Origin: Desulfobacteraceae bacterium
GTDB taxonomy: Bacteria > Desulfobacterota > Desulfobacteria > Desulfobacterales > UBA5852
DNA length: 64,000 nucleotides
Direction: 5' to 3'
NCBI GenBank assembly: GCA_014237395.1
Contig: JABZFP010000043.1
Coordinates: 124,001-188,000, forward strand
In this document: piece by piece, positions 34,537 to 44,180 of the stretch
How the letters are laid out: every line of letters starts with the position of its first letter
Numbering within the stretch: the stretch's first letter is position 1
Notes under the pieces: generated by a model
Told to the model about the DNA's origin: nothing
The model's input: the letters and a program-made list of their open reading frames with translations, nothing else
Databases searched by the model: none
Program-made: the position numbers and the translations under genes

Positions 34537-35349
34537 ATGGAAACAAAGGATTATTATCAGATATTAGGCGTTCCGCGAGATGCCACGGACAAGGCTGTCA
34601 AAGAGGCCTATCGGGAACTGGCGTTCAAGCATCACCCGGATCGCAACAAGGACAACCCGGATGCCATCGATCGCATGAAGGCGGTCAATGAAGCCTACGC
34701 TGTCTTATCCCATCCGGATAAACGGCGGGAATATGACACCATGCGACAGCAGTTCGGTGCTTCCGCCTACAGCCAGTTTCGACAGCAGTATACGGACCAG
34801 GATATTTTTTCCGGGTCGGACATATTCCGGATCTTTGAAGAGATGACCCGTATGCATGGATTCAGACGCTCTGAAGATGTCTTCAGGGAATTCTACGGAT
34901 CCGGCTATCGCACCTTCAGCGGTCGGCGTCCCGGCATGCTGTTTAAAGGATTTGTTTTTACCGGAACCGGACCGGGCAGAGGACGCCGTCGCGGTGCCGC
35001 CTTGCCCGGTGGTCGTGGCTTCGGTCGTCTGGCGCGTCATATGATGGAGCGTCTGGCCGGGGTGACCCTGCCCCAGGCGGGAGAGGATGCGGAAGATACC
35101 ATTCGGCTGACACCTGAAAAGGCCCAGCAGGGCGGACCGTACGCTTATTACGAACGCAAACAGAAGAAAAAACTGGTCGTCAAAATTCCTCCCGGCGTTC
35201 GTCAGGGACAGCGCATCCGCTTGGCGGGCATGGGGGGGACGGGTCGCGGCGGCGGACCGCCGGGGGATCTTTACCTGCGGGTTGAGATCGCACGGCCGCT
35301 TCTATCCCGATTGCGCTCACGCTTTAAACGCTGGCTGCCAGGGCCGTGA
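34537..35349 (+). CDS. DnaJ-like co-chaperone without zinc finger
   Basis: 270 residues. J domain at residues 1-68 with the HPD motif (KHHPDRNKDN). A linker rich in Phe, Gly and Arg follows (about 90-160). A single C-terminal beta domain (KLVVKIPPGVRQGQRIRLAGMGGTGRGGGPPGDLYLRVEI) matches one half of the usual DnaJ/CbpA substrate-binding region. The cysteine-rich zinc finger is absent. It should stimulate DnaK ATPase on specific clients. The very short client domain is unusual. Confidence 0.9.
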   Translation: METKDYYQILGVPRDATDKAVKEAYRELAFKHHPDRNKDNPDAIDRMKAVNEAYAVLSHPDKRREYDTMRQQFGASAYSQFRQQYTDQDIFSGSDIFRIFEEMTRMHGFRRSEDVFREFYGSGYRTFSGRRPGMLFKGFVFTGTGPGRGRRRGAALPGGRGFGRLARHMMERLAGVTLPQAGEDAEDTIRLTPEKAQQGGPYAYYERKQKKKLVVKIPPGVRQGQRIRLAGMGGTGRGGGPPGDLYLRVEIARPLLSRLRSRFKRWLPGP

Positions 35350-35458
35350 AGTAACTTTTCTCTCTGCCGACGGTGATGACGCACGGGGAAATAGCGTCGT
35401 CCTCGTCACGCAAATCCCGCCCGGAAACGGGGGCCTATAGAACAGGAGGGAACTCGAA

Positions 35459-36202
35459 ATGGATATTCTGCGGGGCATCCAGTTAAATTTTCGCGGACTG
35501 CTGCTTGGACTGAGGACCCCACGGCTTCTCTTGCTGGGCCTGCTCCGTTTTCTGGCCTTCCTTGTGATCGGTGTGGGGGCTGCTATGGTTTTCTTCGCCT
35601 ACCATCAGGATATCATCCAGTTGATCTGGGCCAAACCGGAGAGCCTCTGGGTGCTGTGGCTGTGGTATCTGGCCGCCTGGCTGCTGTCGCTGGTTCTTTT
35701 GGCCCTGACATCCGTTCTGGGCTATTTTGTCTGTCAGGTCATGTTTTGTGTGGTTATCATGGACCAGATGTCGCGCATTACAGAGCGGCTAATCACCGGT
35801 GAGGAGAAAAAGCCAACCGCCCAATCTTTTGCGGCCCAACTGGCGTACCTCATCCGACAGGAAATTCCGCGCACAATCATTCCCGTGTTGGTGACGCTGA
35901 TGATCATGGGAATTGGGTGGTTGACCCCGTTAGGTCCGTTCCTCTCGATTGCCGGGCCACTGGCCGCCGTCATGTTCCTGGCCTGGGACAATACCGATTT
36001 ACTTCCTGCGCGACAATTTTATCCATTCGCGGAACGCTTCCGTATGTTTCGACGGCGACTGCTATTCCATCTGGGATTCGGTCTGCCGTTTCTGATCCCC
36101 CTGGTGAATGTTCTGCTGCTGTCATTCGCGCCGGTCGGTGCCACGCTTTACCAAATTGAAAAAGGAAACGCTGCGGCTGGTGATCCGGCTGCGCTTGATT
36201 GA
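35459..36202 (+). CDS. EI24/CysZ-like integral membrane protein
   Basis: 247 residues; GGAGG nine bases before the ATG. About six membrane segments. The opening (MDILRGIQLNFRGLLLGLRTPRLLLLGLLR) and the pair FLSIAGPLAAVMFLAWDNTDLLPARQFYPFAERF with the RRLLFHLGFGLPFLIPLVNVLLLSFAPVGATLY ending fit the EI24/CysZ fold. CysZ proteins transport sulfate, which would suit a sulfate reducer, but that substrate is not shown by the sequence. Confidence 0.72.
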   Translation: MDILRGIQLNFRGLLLGLRTPRLLLLGLLRFLAFLVIGVGAAMVFFAYHQDIIQLIWAKPESLWVLWLWYLAAWLLSLVLLALTSVLGYFVCQVMFCVVIMDQMSRITERLITGEEKKPTAQSFAAQLAYLIRQEIPRTIIPVLVTLMIMGIGWLTPLGPFLSIAGPLAAVMFLAWDNTDLLPARQFYPFAERFRMFRRRLLFHLGFGLPFLIPLVNVLLLSFAPVGATLYQIEKGNAAAGDPAALD

Positions 36203-36233
36203 CGATCTGTTCTTTCGCGCGGAAATGGTGGGT

Positions 36234-37559
36234 TCAATGTCTGGGCCGGTGACGGCCGAATAGCGTTTCGTGCTTTGCCGAATGGTTGTTTCGCGGCATC
36301 ATCAGAAATACCAATACGACCAGGAGCGCGAATCCGGCGAGGGTGATAAGGACAGCCGCAATATAGGACCAGCGGTAGGCTGTTTCGGCCGCATATCCAA
36401 GGTGCAGCAGGACATCGACCAGCGGTCCGGCAACCAGGGTGCCGGCCAGTCCCCAGCTGAGAAAGAAGGTCGCATTGAACAATCCAAAACGCCGCCCTCG
36501 CTGTGCAGCGGGGATAAGCACGGAGGCGAAGGCATACGACGATGCCACGATGATGCTCTCGGCGCATCCCTTGAGAAAACTACCGACGTAGATCAGGCTC
36601 AAATTGGAAGCGGTTGCGAAAATCAGCAGATAGGCAACCCCCATCAGTGTTCCCAGCAATACACTGGGGCCATTGCCGATTCTCAAGACAATGCCGCCGA
36701 CGGCCAAGCCGCTTAGAATCATGGCGATGGATTCCGTGTTGACGATAGTGCTCAGGGTGCGGCTGGTGACCGCAAAGCCGCTATCCAAAAAGAGATATTG
36801 GGCCTGGATAATGACAACGGAATTCCGGCCGAAATTGATCAATGCCATTGCGATCAGGAAGATCCCAAACCAGTGGGCTGATCGGCTATAGGCCGCTGGA
36901 TCGGTGGTAGGATAGGTCTCTCCCGCCGGCGTGGCGCCGCCTTCCGGGAGGGCCAGTAGCGGAATGGTCGATACGAACATGACACCGGCGGCCACAAAGA
37001 AAAGCGCCCCGTGTTCAAATCCCCATCCTTCGTAATAGCGTCCTAATCCATCATAGAGAAGCCCCCCGATCCATACGCCGGCGATCCGTCCGATAGCACC
37101 GGCACTTGTCAATTTGCCCTGCACGGCACCACGTTTTTCCGGTGGATAGAGATCTGATATCAACGCACTCCATCCAATGTTTGACATGGACCAGAATATT
37201 TCGACAATGGTCAGTCCGAAGATGATGACATAGGCCATCGTGCGGTGATTTTCCGGCAGGGTATGCACAAACCAAACGGCCAGTGTCCCGACGCCGCCTA
37301 AGATTTCACCCCAAAAAATCAATGTGCGGCGCAACTGGTAGCGGTCCGAGAGGCGTCCCCACAGGGTTGCCTGAAAAATGATATTCGCCAGCATGGGCAG
37401 CGTGGCGAATAGGGTTGTTTCCGTTACGCTGAGATTTAGGAAATAGCGCAGGTAGACGGAAAGATAGGCATAGAACATCCCCCGACGGAACATGGCCAGG
37501 ATTTGAAAGGATGAGACGCCGAAAAAACGTCTGCTGGAAAGGGAAAACAAATGCGGCAT
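36234..37559 (-). CDS. Major facilitator superfamily transporter
   Basis: 441 residues, about 12 membrane segments. Motif A-like loops appear after helix 2 (GRLSDRYQLRRT) and after helix 8. The charged YPPEKRGAVQGKLTSAGAIGRIAG lies at the usual motif-B/C area. The substrate is unknown. The gene is convergent with the EI24-like gene. Confidence 0.88.
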   Translation of the reverse strand: MPHLFSLSSRRFFGVSSFQILAMFRRGMFYAYLSVYLRYFLNLSVTETTLFATLPMLANIIFQATLWGRLSDRYQLRRTLIFWGEILGGVGTLAVWFVHTLPENHRTMAYVIIFGLTIVEIFWSMSNIGWSALISDLYPPEKRGAVQGKLTSAGAIGRIAGVWIGGLLYDGLGRYYEGWGFEHGALFFVAAGVMFVSTIPLLALPEGGATPAGETYPTTDPAAYSRSAHWFGIFLIAMALINFGRNSVVIIQAQYLFLDSGFAVTSRTLSTIVNTESIAMILSGLAVGGIVLRIGNGPSVLLGTLMGVAYLLIFATASNLSLIYVGSFLKGCAESIIVASSYAFASVLIPAAQRGRRFGLFNATFFLSWGLAGTLVAGPLVDVLLHLGYAAETAYRWSYIAAVLITLAGFALLVVLVFLMMPRNNHSAKHETLFGRHRPRH

Positions 37560-37829
37560 GAGCGTTGATCTCCGGAAGCGGGAAATGTCGTTCTATAGGG
37601 TATTTGGGATGCAACATCAAGCCATAAACCATTGCCGATCGAGACGTTTCGACCGTGGTCGGAACCGCCATGAGCGTCAAGTGCGCTGTCGCTGTTTACG
37701 GGAGGCCTTTGGCTTTTCGGGTTGACTGTCGGGAGGTTTAAGCATATGAAAATGAAAGGATTCCAAGCAAAATCAACCTGTGCTATGAGCTTTTTATCTT
37801 CGAACGCGACAAGGATCAAAGGGGGAAAG

Positions 37830-38399
37830 ATGCGGAGAACATTACTGGCGTGGCGAATTGTTGTGGTTGCAGGACTGATGCTGTTCGCCCTCAGCGCCTG
37901 TGCCAGTCGGCAAACGACCGCCCCGACCATGACGGACAATCAAACCACGGCACCATCGTCGGAAATTTCCAATGAAGAAGCTCTCGCCCGGCAGCAGGCG
38001 CTGGAAGAACAACAGCGCCAGGATGAAGCTGACCGGCGGCAGTTCGAAAGCGAACGCAACCGCTTTGTCTATGAAGATATCTTTTTTGCGCGCAATCAAT
38101 ATCGCCTGGATGAGAATGCCCGCCGCGAAATGGAGTGGAAGGCCGCCTGGCTGCTGACCTATCCGGATATCAAGGTGCTGATTGAAGGGCACTGCGACGA
38201 GGGCGGACGGCCGGAAGACAACCTGGCGCTCGGCATGCGCCGGGCGGGCGAAGTGCAGAGCTTCTTTTTACGCCACGGTATTGCCCGGGAGCGGCTTACC
38301 GCCATCAGCTACGGCAAGGAACGGCCGGTAGCGACCGGTGAGGGTGAAGAAGTAAGGGCCAAAAACAGACGCGTCCGCACGATTATTGTAGACGAATAA
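37830..38399 (+). CDS. pal: Peptidoglycan-associated lipoprotein (OmpA/Pal)
   Basis: 189 residues from the ATG at 37830 (AAAGGGGGAAAG upstream); a longer frame is not used. The signal peptide has the lipobox LFALSAC. A charged coiled region rich in Glu, Gln and Arg (40-90) links to an OmpA-like peptidoglycan-binding domain. Its signature is IEGHCDEGGRPEDNLALGMRRAGEV and KNRRVRTIIV. It anchors the outer membrane to peptidoglycan. The usual tol-ybgF neighbours are not present. Confidence 0.93.
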   Translation: MRRTLLAWRIVVVAGLMLFALSACASRQTTAPTMTDNQTTAPSSEISNEEALARQQALEEQQRQDEADRRQFESERNRFVYEDIFFARNQYRLDENARREMEWKAAWLLTYPDIKVLIEGHCDEGGRPEDNLALGMRRAGEVQSFFLRHGIARERLTAISYGKERPVATGEGEEVRAKNRRVRTIIVDE

Positions 38400-38700
38400 A
38401 TGCCTGGAGCGCACGGCGGCTGGAACGGTCGCGTGCGCTGCCGTCAGCCCATCCCCATGAACAATCTTGCCGGCCATCGTGTTTCACACTTTTGGAAATC
38501 CCACCGAAAGTGTGCGGTGGCCGGTTTCGGTGGCGCCTCCCCGTGCCGCCTGTTTTAACGACCCGTCTCAACACCCACCCTGATGAGGATTCCCGGTATG
38601 ACCACTTTGGATCAGGTTTGCTTCATGACGGATTGCGTCCGGTTGACGACAAACGGTCGTCTTCGCGGTGCGCCGCAGAGTTGCGCGGCATTTGATATGC
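38400..38700. terminator. Convergent intergenic region with several hairpins
   Basis: Between pal and the LOG gene. AGCGCACG (38408-38415) pairs with CGTGCGCT (38432-38439) over a 16-base loop. CACACTTT (38485-38492) pairs with AAAGTGTG (38507-38514), while CCACCG (38501-38506) can instead pair with CGGTGG (38515-38520). GACGAC/GTCGTC (38645-38661) is a further stem. No U-tracts are present. It probably ends both transcripts. Confidence 0.4.
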
Positions 38701-39759
38701 TCAAGCGCGATTGATGGCGTCGATAAGGTCCTTGAGGCGTGCGAAGGTGGTGCGGTTAAAGTCAATGATCAGGCGGGGCAGGGAGGCCAAATCCGGATCG
38801 TCGGCTTCCTGGGGCAGGGCCGGGCCCTGACGGAAAGCGCCGCCCGGGGTCAACAGATCGCTGAATTTCTGACGGATCGTTTGCATGGTCCGGTCGGAAA
38901 GCGGGGTCTGCATGCGGATAACCAAGCGGGAATCGACGTAGCGCATGCTGTGGTAGCGATAGTAGAAGCGTTCGATGGCCTGCAGAACGTCCGGAATACG
39001 GTCGGTGATCTGAAACAGGTTCAGGTCCTCGGGGCGGATAAAATGACACGATGCCAGGTTGTCCTCTAAAAAACGTCGCCACTCCTGCCAGTAATGGCTG
39101 CCGGGGATGTCCACCATGATCACCGGCAGGGGGGCGTGTTTGCCGGTCTGGGACAAGGTAAGGGTTTCCATGCCCTCGTCGAGCGTGCCGAATCCGCCCG
39201 GGAATACCACGACCGCGTCGGCCTCTTTCAGAAAGGCAACTTTGCGATTGAAAAAGTATTTGTAGTTGATGTGGCGAGGATTGCCTTCCACCACCGGGTT
39301 GGGTTTTTGTTCGAAGGGCAGGCGAATATTGATGCCGAAAGAGTGTTCCGCTCCGGCCCCTTCGTTGACCGCCTGCATGATACCGGGCCCGCCGCCGGTA
39401 ATGACCATGTAGCCACGATCGGCCAATTGCCGGCCGAGATCCCGGGCCATCCGGAAGGCCTGTGTTTCGGGGGCCGTGCGGGCCGATCCGAATACGGAAA
39501 CTTTGCGGATATGACGATACGGCCCGAAAATTTTAGCGGTAAAGCGCATTTCTTTCAGGGATGTATTCATTAACTTCAAGTCCGCTTTTTCGTCATTCTC
39601 CTGGCCGGCCTTGAGGGCCGCCAGAATCAATTCGCGGACCAATCCGGGCTGTTTGATACCACCTACCATGGTCATTAAGTGATCGATGGCGGTGTCGGCC
39701 GGTCCGTTGGTCGGGGTGAAATGCAGTTCCATTCTGTCGGTCAGGTCCTCGATGCCCAT
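38701..39759 (-). CDS. LOG-family protein (lysine decarboxylase-like)
   Basis: 352 residues. The LOG core lies at about 75-250: SVFGSARTAPETQAFRMA, VITGGGPGIMQAVNEGA and PGGFGTLDEGMETLTL (the PGGxGTxxE catalytic motif). The enzyme family hydrolyses nucleotide monophosphate-linked ribosyl bonds, typically AMP or cytokinin nucleotides. Extra N- and C-terminal arms of about 70 and 90 residues make it longer than plant-type LOG. The exact substrate is unknown. Confidence 0.9.
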   Translation of the reverse strand: MGIEDLTDRMELHFTPTNGPADTAIDHLMTMVGGIKQPGLVRELILAALKAGQENDEKADLKLMNTSLKEMRFTAKIFGPYRHIRKVSVFGSARTAPETQAFRMARDLGRQLADRGYMVITGGGPGIMQAVNEGAGAEHSFGINIRLPFEQKPNPVVEGNPRHINYKYFFNRKVAFLKEADAVVVFPGGFGTLDEGMETLTLSQTGKHAPLPVIMVDIPGSHYWQEWRRFLEDNLASCHFIRPEDLNLFQITDRIPDVLQAIERFYYRYHSMRYVDSRLVIRMQTPLSDRTMQTIRQKFSDLLTPGGAFRQGPALPQEADDPDLASLPRLIIDFNRTTFARLKDLIDAINRA

Positions 39760-40094
39760 AGCAGGTCCTTGTTCATGGTCGGTCGGCTTGTTTTTGCCCT
39801 CAGCGCTTGCCGATGCCGCGGATGTCCTTAGATTTGATCTTGTTGATCATGCCGTTCGTCTCGTCGATGGCCGCTATTCGATTTCCGGTGACCGTCGATA
39901 TAAAGTGTAAAAGTGCAACGTGCTATGATGATTGTCAATATCAAGATAATTTTCGGTGTATTACGTAAGGTATCAAGGGGCCTGGCGACCAACTGACAAT
40001 CTACTGTAACCGTATGACTTGGTCCTGCAGCGCTCTAAAACAAATGGTTGCCCAAGTTGCCTGCGCCGGTGAATCTCCCGGGGAAAGCCGTTGA
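39760..40094. other. Gene-free stretch
   Basis: 335 bases of divergent intergenic sequence between the LOG and phosphatase genes, with A/T-rich promoter-like sequence around 39910-39960. A 16-codon peptide frame (39850-39800, minus) is recorded as rejected. Confidence 0.45.
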
Positions 40095-41714
40095 ATGCAA
40101 AAGATCGTTCCCAGCATGTTTAAATTTTTCACGGCCGTCCTTTCGCGCCGTATCGTTTTGTGGGTGTTTGTCAGTGTGATTGCCATCGAGACGATCATCT
40201 TCTTTCCGTCCCTGCGCAATCGCGAACGTGAATTGCTGACCCAGCTGAAAAGCCTATCCGCGGCCAAAATTGAAGTGATGATGAAGACCGAGCCGGGTCA
40301 TTTGTCGGGCGAGGAGTTCCTCGCCCGTGTTCGGCTGCTGTTGTTGGATGACGTCATTATCGGCGCTGCCCTGTATCGCTTGGACGGGTCGCGCGTGGGG
40401 GCCGTGGGAGAGCCCCCGGAACTGGTTTTTACCGAATCGACAGCGCACCTCCGTGATAAGATCGATCGGCTGGCAAACCGTTATGATGTGGTCTGCCTGG
40501 GGCAGGGTGAGCGAAAAATGAATGTCCTCGTGGTCCGTCACGACACGACGACGGTGCGCAGCGCACTTTATGCCTTTTTCGTTCGAATCGTGGGGCTCGT
40601 TATCATCATTTCCGTGGTGGTCACCCTGGGGGCGATGATGGCCTTGGGGCCGATTGTGGTATCGCCCATTCTCAAACTAAGGCGCGATTTGCTTGCCGCC
40701 GGGGAGGCTGTCAGCCGCGATGCGCCGGCCCCCAAGTTTTATGCGGCGAAGGTGCAGCGGTCCGATGAACTCGGAGAGGTCATCGCGGCTTTCCAGCGCA
40801 TGTTCGGGCAGATCAACGAAGCCATCAGCCACCGGAAAGCGGCCGAGCATCAGCTCCGCGATACCCTGCATCAATTGGAGGGGTATTCCCAGGCGATGAA
40901 AAAGGAACTGGACAAGGGCCGCGAAATACAGAAAAACTTTCTACCCGAGCGATTGCTGGAATTTCCGGGATGGGAACTTTCCGCCCATTTTAAACCGGCG
41001 CGTCAGGTGGCAGGTGATTATTACGATGTGTTCCGGCTCCCCGGCAACCGTCTGGGCCTGGTCATAGCGGATGTCTGCGACAAAGGCGTCGGGGCCGCAT
41101 TGTTCATGGCCCTTTTTCGAAGCCTGATCCGTATTTTTTCCGGTCAGTTTGAGGTTAACGGCGGCAGCTGTCCGGGACACGATTTGCCCATGGAAATCAC
41201 CGTGGAGGCATCCGACGCATCCAACGCGGCTGAAGCGGATCTTGAAGTTTTACAGGCCGTCATTCATACCAACCGCTATGTGGCCAGTAACCATGGTGAC
41301 CTGGGGATGTTCGCGACCTTGTTTTTCGGTGTGTTGGACATTCAAACTGGTCGCCTGGCCTACATCAACGCCGGCCATGACCCGCTGTTTCTGCTGCATC
41401 CGCAGGGTGGCGTGCAGGATCAGCTCGATGCAACCGGACCGGCCGTGGGGATTTCGGCCAATGCCACGTTCACCGTTCGTCACGCCACCATCCGGACGGG
41501 GGAGACCTTGTTCAGTTATACCGATGGCATCCCCGAGGCAACCTCCGACACGGGTGAATTTTTCGGGCGACAGCGCCTTACGCAATATTTGGAAGAATCC
41601 ACAAGATCGGCGGCGGACCTGGTGACAACCATTGCCGATGCGGTATCCGCCCATACCGGTGAGGCCGAACAATTCGACGATATTACCATTCTCGCGGTGC
41701 GGCGCAACGGGTAG
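40095..41714 (+). CDS. Membrane-bound SpoIIE/RsbU-type phosphatase with HAMP
   Basis: 539 residues. One hydrophobic segment near 15-35 and another near 160-185 frame an extracytoplasmic region. A HAMP linker follows (GPIVVSPILKLRRDLLAAGEAV, about 190-260), then a short coiled coil. The SpoIIE/PP2C domain (from about 275) has FKPARQVAGDYYDVF, VIADVCDKGVGAALFMA, INAGHDPLFLL, YTDGIPEA and EQFDDITIL. It would dephosphorylate an anti-anti-sigma-type STAS protein in response to an external signal. A STAS partner is not adjacent. Confidence 0.93.
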   Translation: MQKIVPSMFKFFTAVLSRRIVLWVFVSVIAIETIIFFPSLRNRERELLTQLKSLSAAKIEVMMKTEPGHLSGEEFLARVRLLLLDDVIIGAALYRLDGSRVGAVGEPPELVFTESTAHLRDKIDRLANRYDVVCLGQGERKMNVLVVRHDTTTVRSALYAFFVRIVGLVIIISVVVTLGAMMALGPIVVSPILKLRRDLLAAGEAVSRDAPAPKFYAAKVQRSDELGEVIAAFQRMFGQINEAISHRKAAEHQLRDTLHQLEGYSQAMKKELDKGREIQKNFLPERLLEFPGWELSAHFKPARQVAGDYYDVFRLPGNRLGLVIADVCDKGVGAALFMALFRSLIRIFSGQFEVNGGSCPGHDLPMEITVEASDASNAAEADLEVLQAVIHTNRYVASNHGDLGMFATLFFGVLDIQTGRLAYINAGHDPLFLLHPQGGVQDQLDATGPAVGISANATFTVRHATIRTGETLFSYTDGIPEATSDTGEFFGRQRLTQYLEESTRSAADLVTTIADAVSAHTGEAEQFDDITILAVRRNG

Positions 41715-41790
41715 CCGGCAGTGTTCATATCCAGGGAATGCAGCCACCCTCCCCATTGCGCCGCCGCATCGCAGCAGCGCTTGGAAAGGG

Positions 41791-43500
41791 CTACAGGCGA
41801 CCGGAGCGGAATATGGAAATAATGAGCCATATCCCCAGAAGGGTTGCAATGAGGTAGCCCGTGATGCCCAGGACCGATGTGATGGAAACGACGGCCCCCC
41901 CGAAAAACGGCAGTTTGAATTCCAGGACGCGCTGACTGCTGTTCAAAATCAGCGACGCGGCAATCGTGGAGGCCGAAATAACGGCGCCGACGGTCAGGCG
42001 ATTGATACCGCGTTCGATTTTCTGGTCAAAATTCTCAAATCCCCGGTGGCGGAACTCAAGCTGGTACTGACCACTGGCCGCCTGGCGCAGGATGTCGTTG
42101 ACATAGCGCGGCATGCGGCGGGCATATTGGCCCAGGGTGCGTGTTTCTCGGCCGATGGTTTTAAACAGCTTGTGGGTATCGTAGCCTTGCTGCACCAGTT
42201 TTTCGGCATAGGGGCGGGTCACTTCGAGAATATTGGCATCACTGTTCAGGATTTTCCCCAGGGCTTCCGCCTGGATAAAGGTTTTGAGCAGCAGCAGGAG
42301 ATTGCGCGGCATACGAATGCGGTAGGTCAGCACCAGGGCGATGATCTGGTCGTAAACATCCCGCACTGAGACCGACTGCAGGGTGCGGCCGTAAAACGGT
42401 TCGCTGATTTCCATAAGATCCCGCCGAAAAGCGTCAAGATCCACCACCCCGTCGCCAAACAGTCCGGCCGATTCCAGGGCCTCCATGACAAGATCGTAAT
42501 CATGTTCGGCATACCCCAGGAACAGGTTGGCGATTTGACGCATCAGCTCCTCGTCGATGTATCCCGTGATACCGAAATCCACCAGACTGACCCGTCCGTC
42601 GGGCATGACGATCGTGTTGGCGGGATGGGGGTCGGCGTGAAAAAAGCCGAATTCCATCAGCTGGCGTGAAAAGGACCGCAACCCGATCAGGGCAATGTTT
42701 CTGGGATCGATGCCATAGGCCCTGATAGCCGCGACGTTGTCCATTTTGCAGCCGTCGATAAATTCCATCACCAGAACAGCGCGGGTGGTGTAATCCCAGT
42801 TGACGCGAGGGATCCGGATCTCTTCGGAATCCTCGAAGAGGGAACCAAATTTTTCGATGCTGCCGGCTTCGATGTACATGTCGAGCTCGCGGAAAATCGT
42901 GCGCTCGAACTCCTGGACCAGGTTGACCGCACCGAGCAAACGGGCCACCTCAAACCATTTTTCGAGTTTCCCGGCAAAATAATACATGAGACGGATATCC
43001 TTCTGGATAATCCGATCGATGCCGGGGCGAATGATTTTGACGGCCACCTGTTCACCGCTGTAGAGTCGGGCTTTGTGGACCTGGGCCACTGACGCAGCCC
43101 CCTGGGGATCCGGTTCGAAATCGGCAAACACTTCCTGAAGGGGGCGTTTCAGTTCGGCCTCCACCACGCGGCGCGCTTGGCGAAAGGGGAAGGGGGGTAC
43201 ACTGTCCTGCAGTTTGCGAAATTCGTCGATGTACGCCGGCGGGAAGACATCGGCGCGGGTGCTCATCAGCTGTCCCAACTTGATGAAGCTGGGGCCGAGG
43301 TCCTCCAATGCCTGCCGAATGCGCACCGGGGAAGGGATTCTCAGCGTTGCGGCGGGGGTATCGGAAGAGGCGTCGTCGGCTTTGGGCGTTTTGCGGAAAA
43401 CGCGTGCCGTGATATCCGCCATTCCGTATTTGATCATTACCCTGGCAATGGTTAAAAACCGCCAGGCCCCCGAAAATTTGCTGCCCCGATTGCGATTCAT
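41791..43500 (-). CDS. UbiB/ABC1-family atypical protein kinase-like protein
   Basis: 569 residues from ATG 43500 with GAGGAG upstream. The family's KxGQ motif is FIKLGQLMSTRADVFP (K74-Q77). The alanine-rich loop is GAASVAQVHKARL, the catalytic segment is FFHADPHPANTIVMPDG and the metal motif is DFGITG. Two C-terminal membrane segments are present. UbiB/ADCK proteins use ATPase activity to assist isoprenoid-quinone or lipid biosynthesis; in a sulfate reducer the quinone would be menaquinone. No quinone genes are adjacent. Confidence 0.93.
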   Translation of the reverse strand: MNRNRGSKFSGAWRFLTIARVMIKYGMADITARVFRKTPKADDASSDTPAATLRIPSPVRIRQALEDLGPSFIKLGQLMSTRADVFPPAYIDEFRKLQDSVPPFPFRQARRVVEAELKRPLQEVFADFEPDPQGAASVAQVHKARLYSGEQVAVKIIRPGIDRIIQKDIRLMYYFAGKLEKWFEVARLLGAVNLVQEFERTIFRELDMYIEAGSIEKFGSLFEDSEEIRIPRVNWDYTTRAVLVMEFIDGCKMDNVAAIRAYGIDPRNIALIGLRSFSRQLMEFGFFHADPHPANTIVMPDGRVSLVDFGITGYIDEELMRQIANLFLGYAEHDYDLVMEALESAGLFGDGVVDLDAFRRDLMEISEPFYGRTLQSVSVRDVYDQIIALVLTYRIRMPRNLLLLLKTFIQAEALGKILNSDANILEVTRPYAEKLVQQGYDTHKLFKTIGRETRTLGQYARRMPRYVNDILRQAASGQYQLEFRHRGFENFDQKIERGINRLTVGAVISASTIAASLILNSSQRVLEFKLPFFGGAVVSITSVLGITGYLIATLLGIWLIISIFRSGRL

Positions 43501-43579
43501 GGATGTGGGTTTCTCCTCGCTGTTGTCTGGCCTCAGACGGCTGTGCGGTGCTGTGGGATAACGCATCCGGTTCGGATCG

Positions 43580-43837
43580 TCAGTCTTTTTCTTCCGGTGT
43601 GCTTTCCTTTTCCGACGTAACCTGCGGCCATTTCCGGCGAATACTGGCGATGTCTTCTTCCCGGCTGATGTAACTTTCCACGTAACCGCAGGCGGCGCAG
43701 ACATAGTTGTCCAGGGGCGCCATGGCCGTCAGGCCAACCGGGATGGCATTGCAGGTAAAAGGGCCGCTTTTGGGAAACACTTCCGTGCCGGCATAGATGT
43801 CGGAAGATCCGCATTTGGGGCAGGTGCCGTTTTTCAT
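43580..43837 (-). CDS. Small zinc-ribbon protein
   Basis: 85 residues; GAGGAGAGC stands before the ATG. Two CxxC pairs, CPKCG at 6-10 and CAACG at 47-51, form a zinc ribbon, separated by a hydrophobic span (CNAIPVGLTAMAPLDNYV). The acidic C-terminus (EEDIASIRRKWPQVTSEKESTPEEKD) is soluble. The gene lies 79 bases upstream of the UbiB-like gene on the same strand. Function unknown. Confidence 0.78.
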   Translation of the reverse strand: MKNGTCPKCGSSDIYAGTEVFPKSGPFTCNAIPVGLTAMAPLDNYVCAACGYVESYISREEDIASIRRKWPQVTSEKESTPEEKD

Positions 43838-44180
43838 CGGTTGCTCTCCTCGGTTGAATGCATGTTTATCGTCATCGCCCATGTGACGGTTTTACACCGG
43901 AAACACGATGGGAAGCGATGGGGGCGGTTTGGGCATGGCAGTGGCTGCCGATCAATGCTGGAAAATGATGACATGGTTGTCGGCGTTTCTGCTGGGTTGC
44001 ATGGCGGCCGATGAAGATCGGTGTCTTTAGCCTGTTATTGCGTCCGACAGAGAGTCGCAGTATGGCCCAAACCCCGAAACCTGTCAACTGATCTGATCCA
44101 CGTTTAGACCATGATTATACTTGACTTTTCATTGTATGCCCTCTATCCAATGGCCCATTTTTAAGGGGAGGTGGCTCAAT
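43838..44180. other. Gene-free stretch between divergent genes
   Basis: 343 bases between the zinc-ribbon gene and the LUD gene. It is likely to hold both promoters. A frame on the minus strand at 43872-44087 has no ribosome site. Confidence 0.4.

Noticed and set aside
39800..39850. 16-residue peptide frame (MINKIKSKDIRGIGKR) 40 bases upstream of the LOG gene
   Set aside because: Protein-like text but no ribosome site in the sequence before it, and the open frame upstream has no start codon. A leader peptide cannot be excluded.
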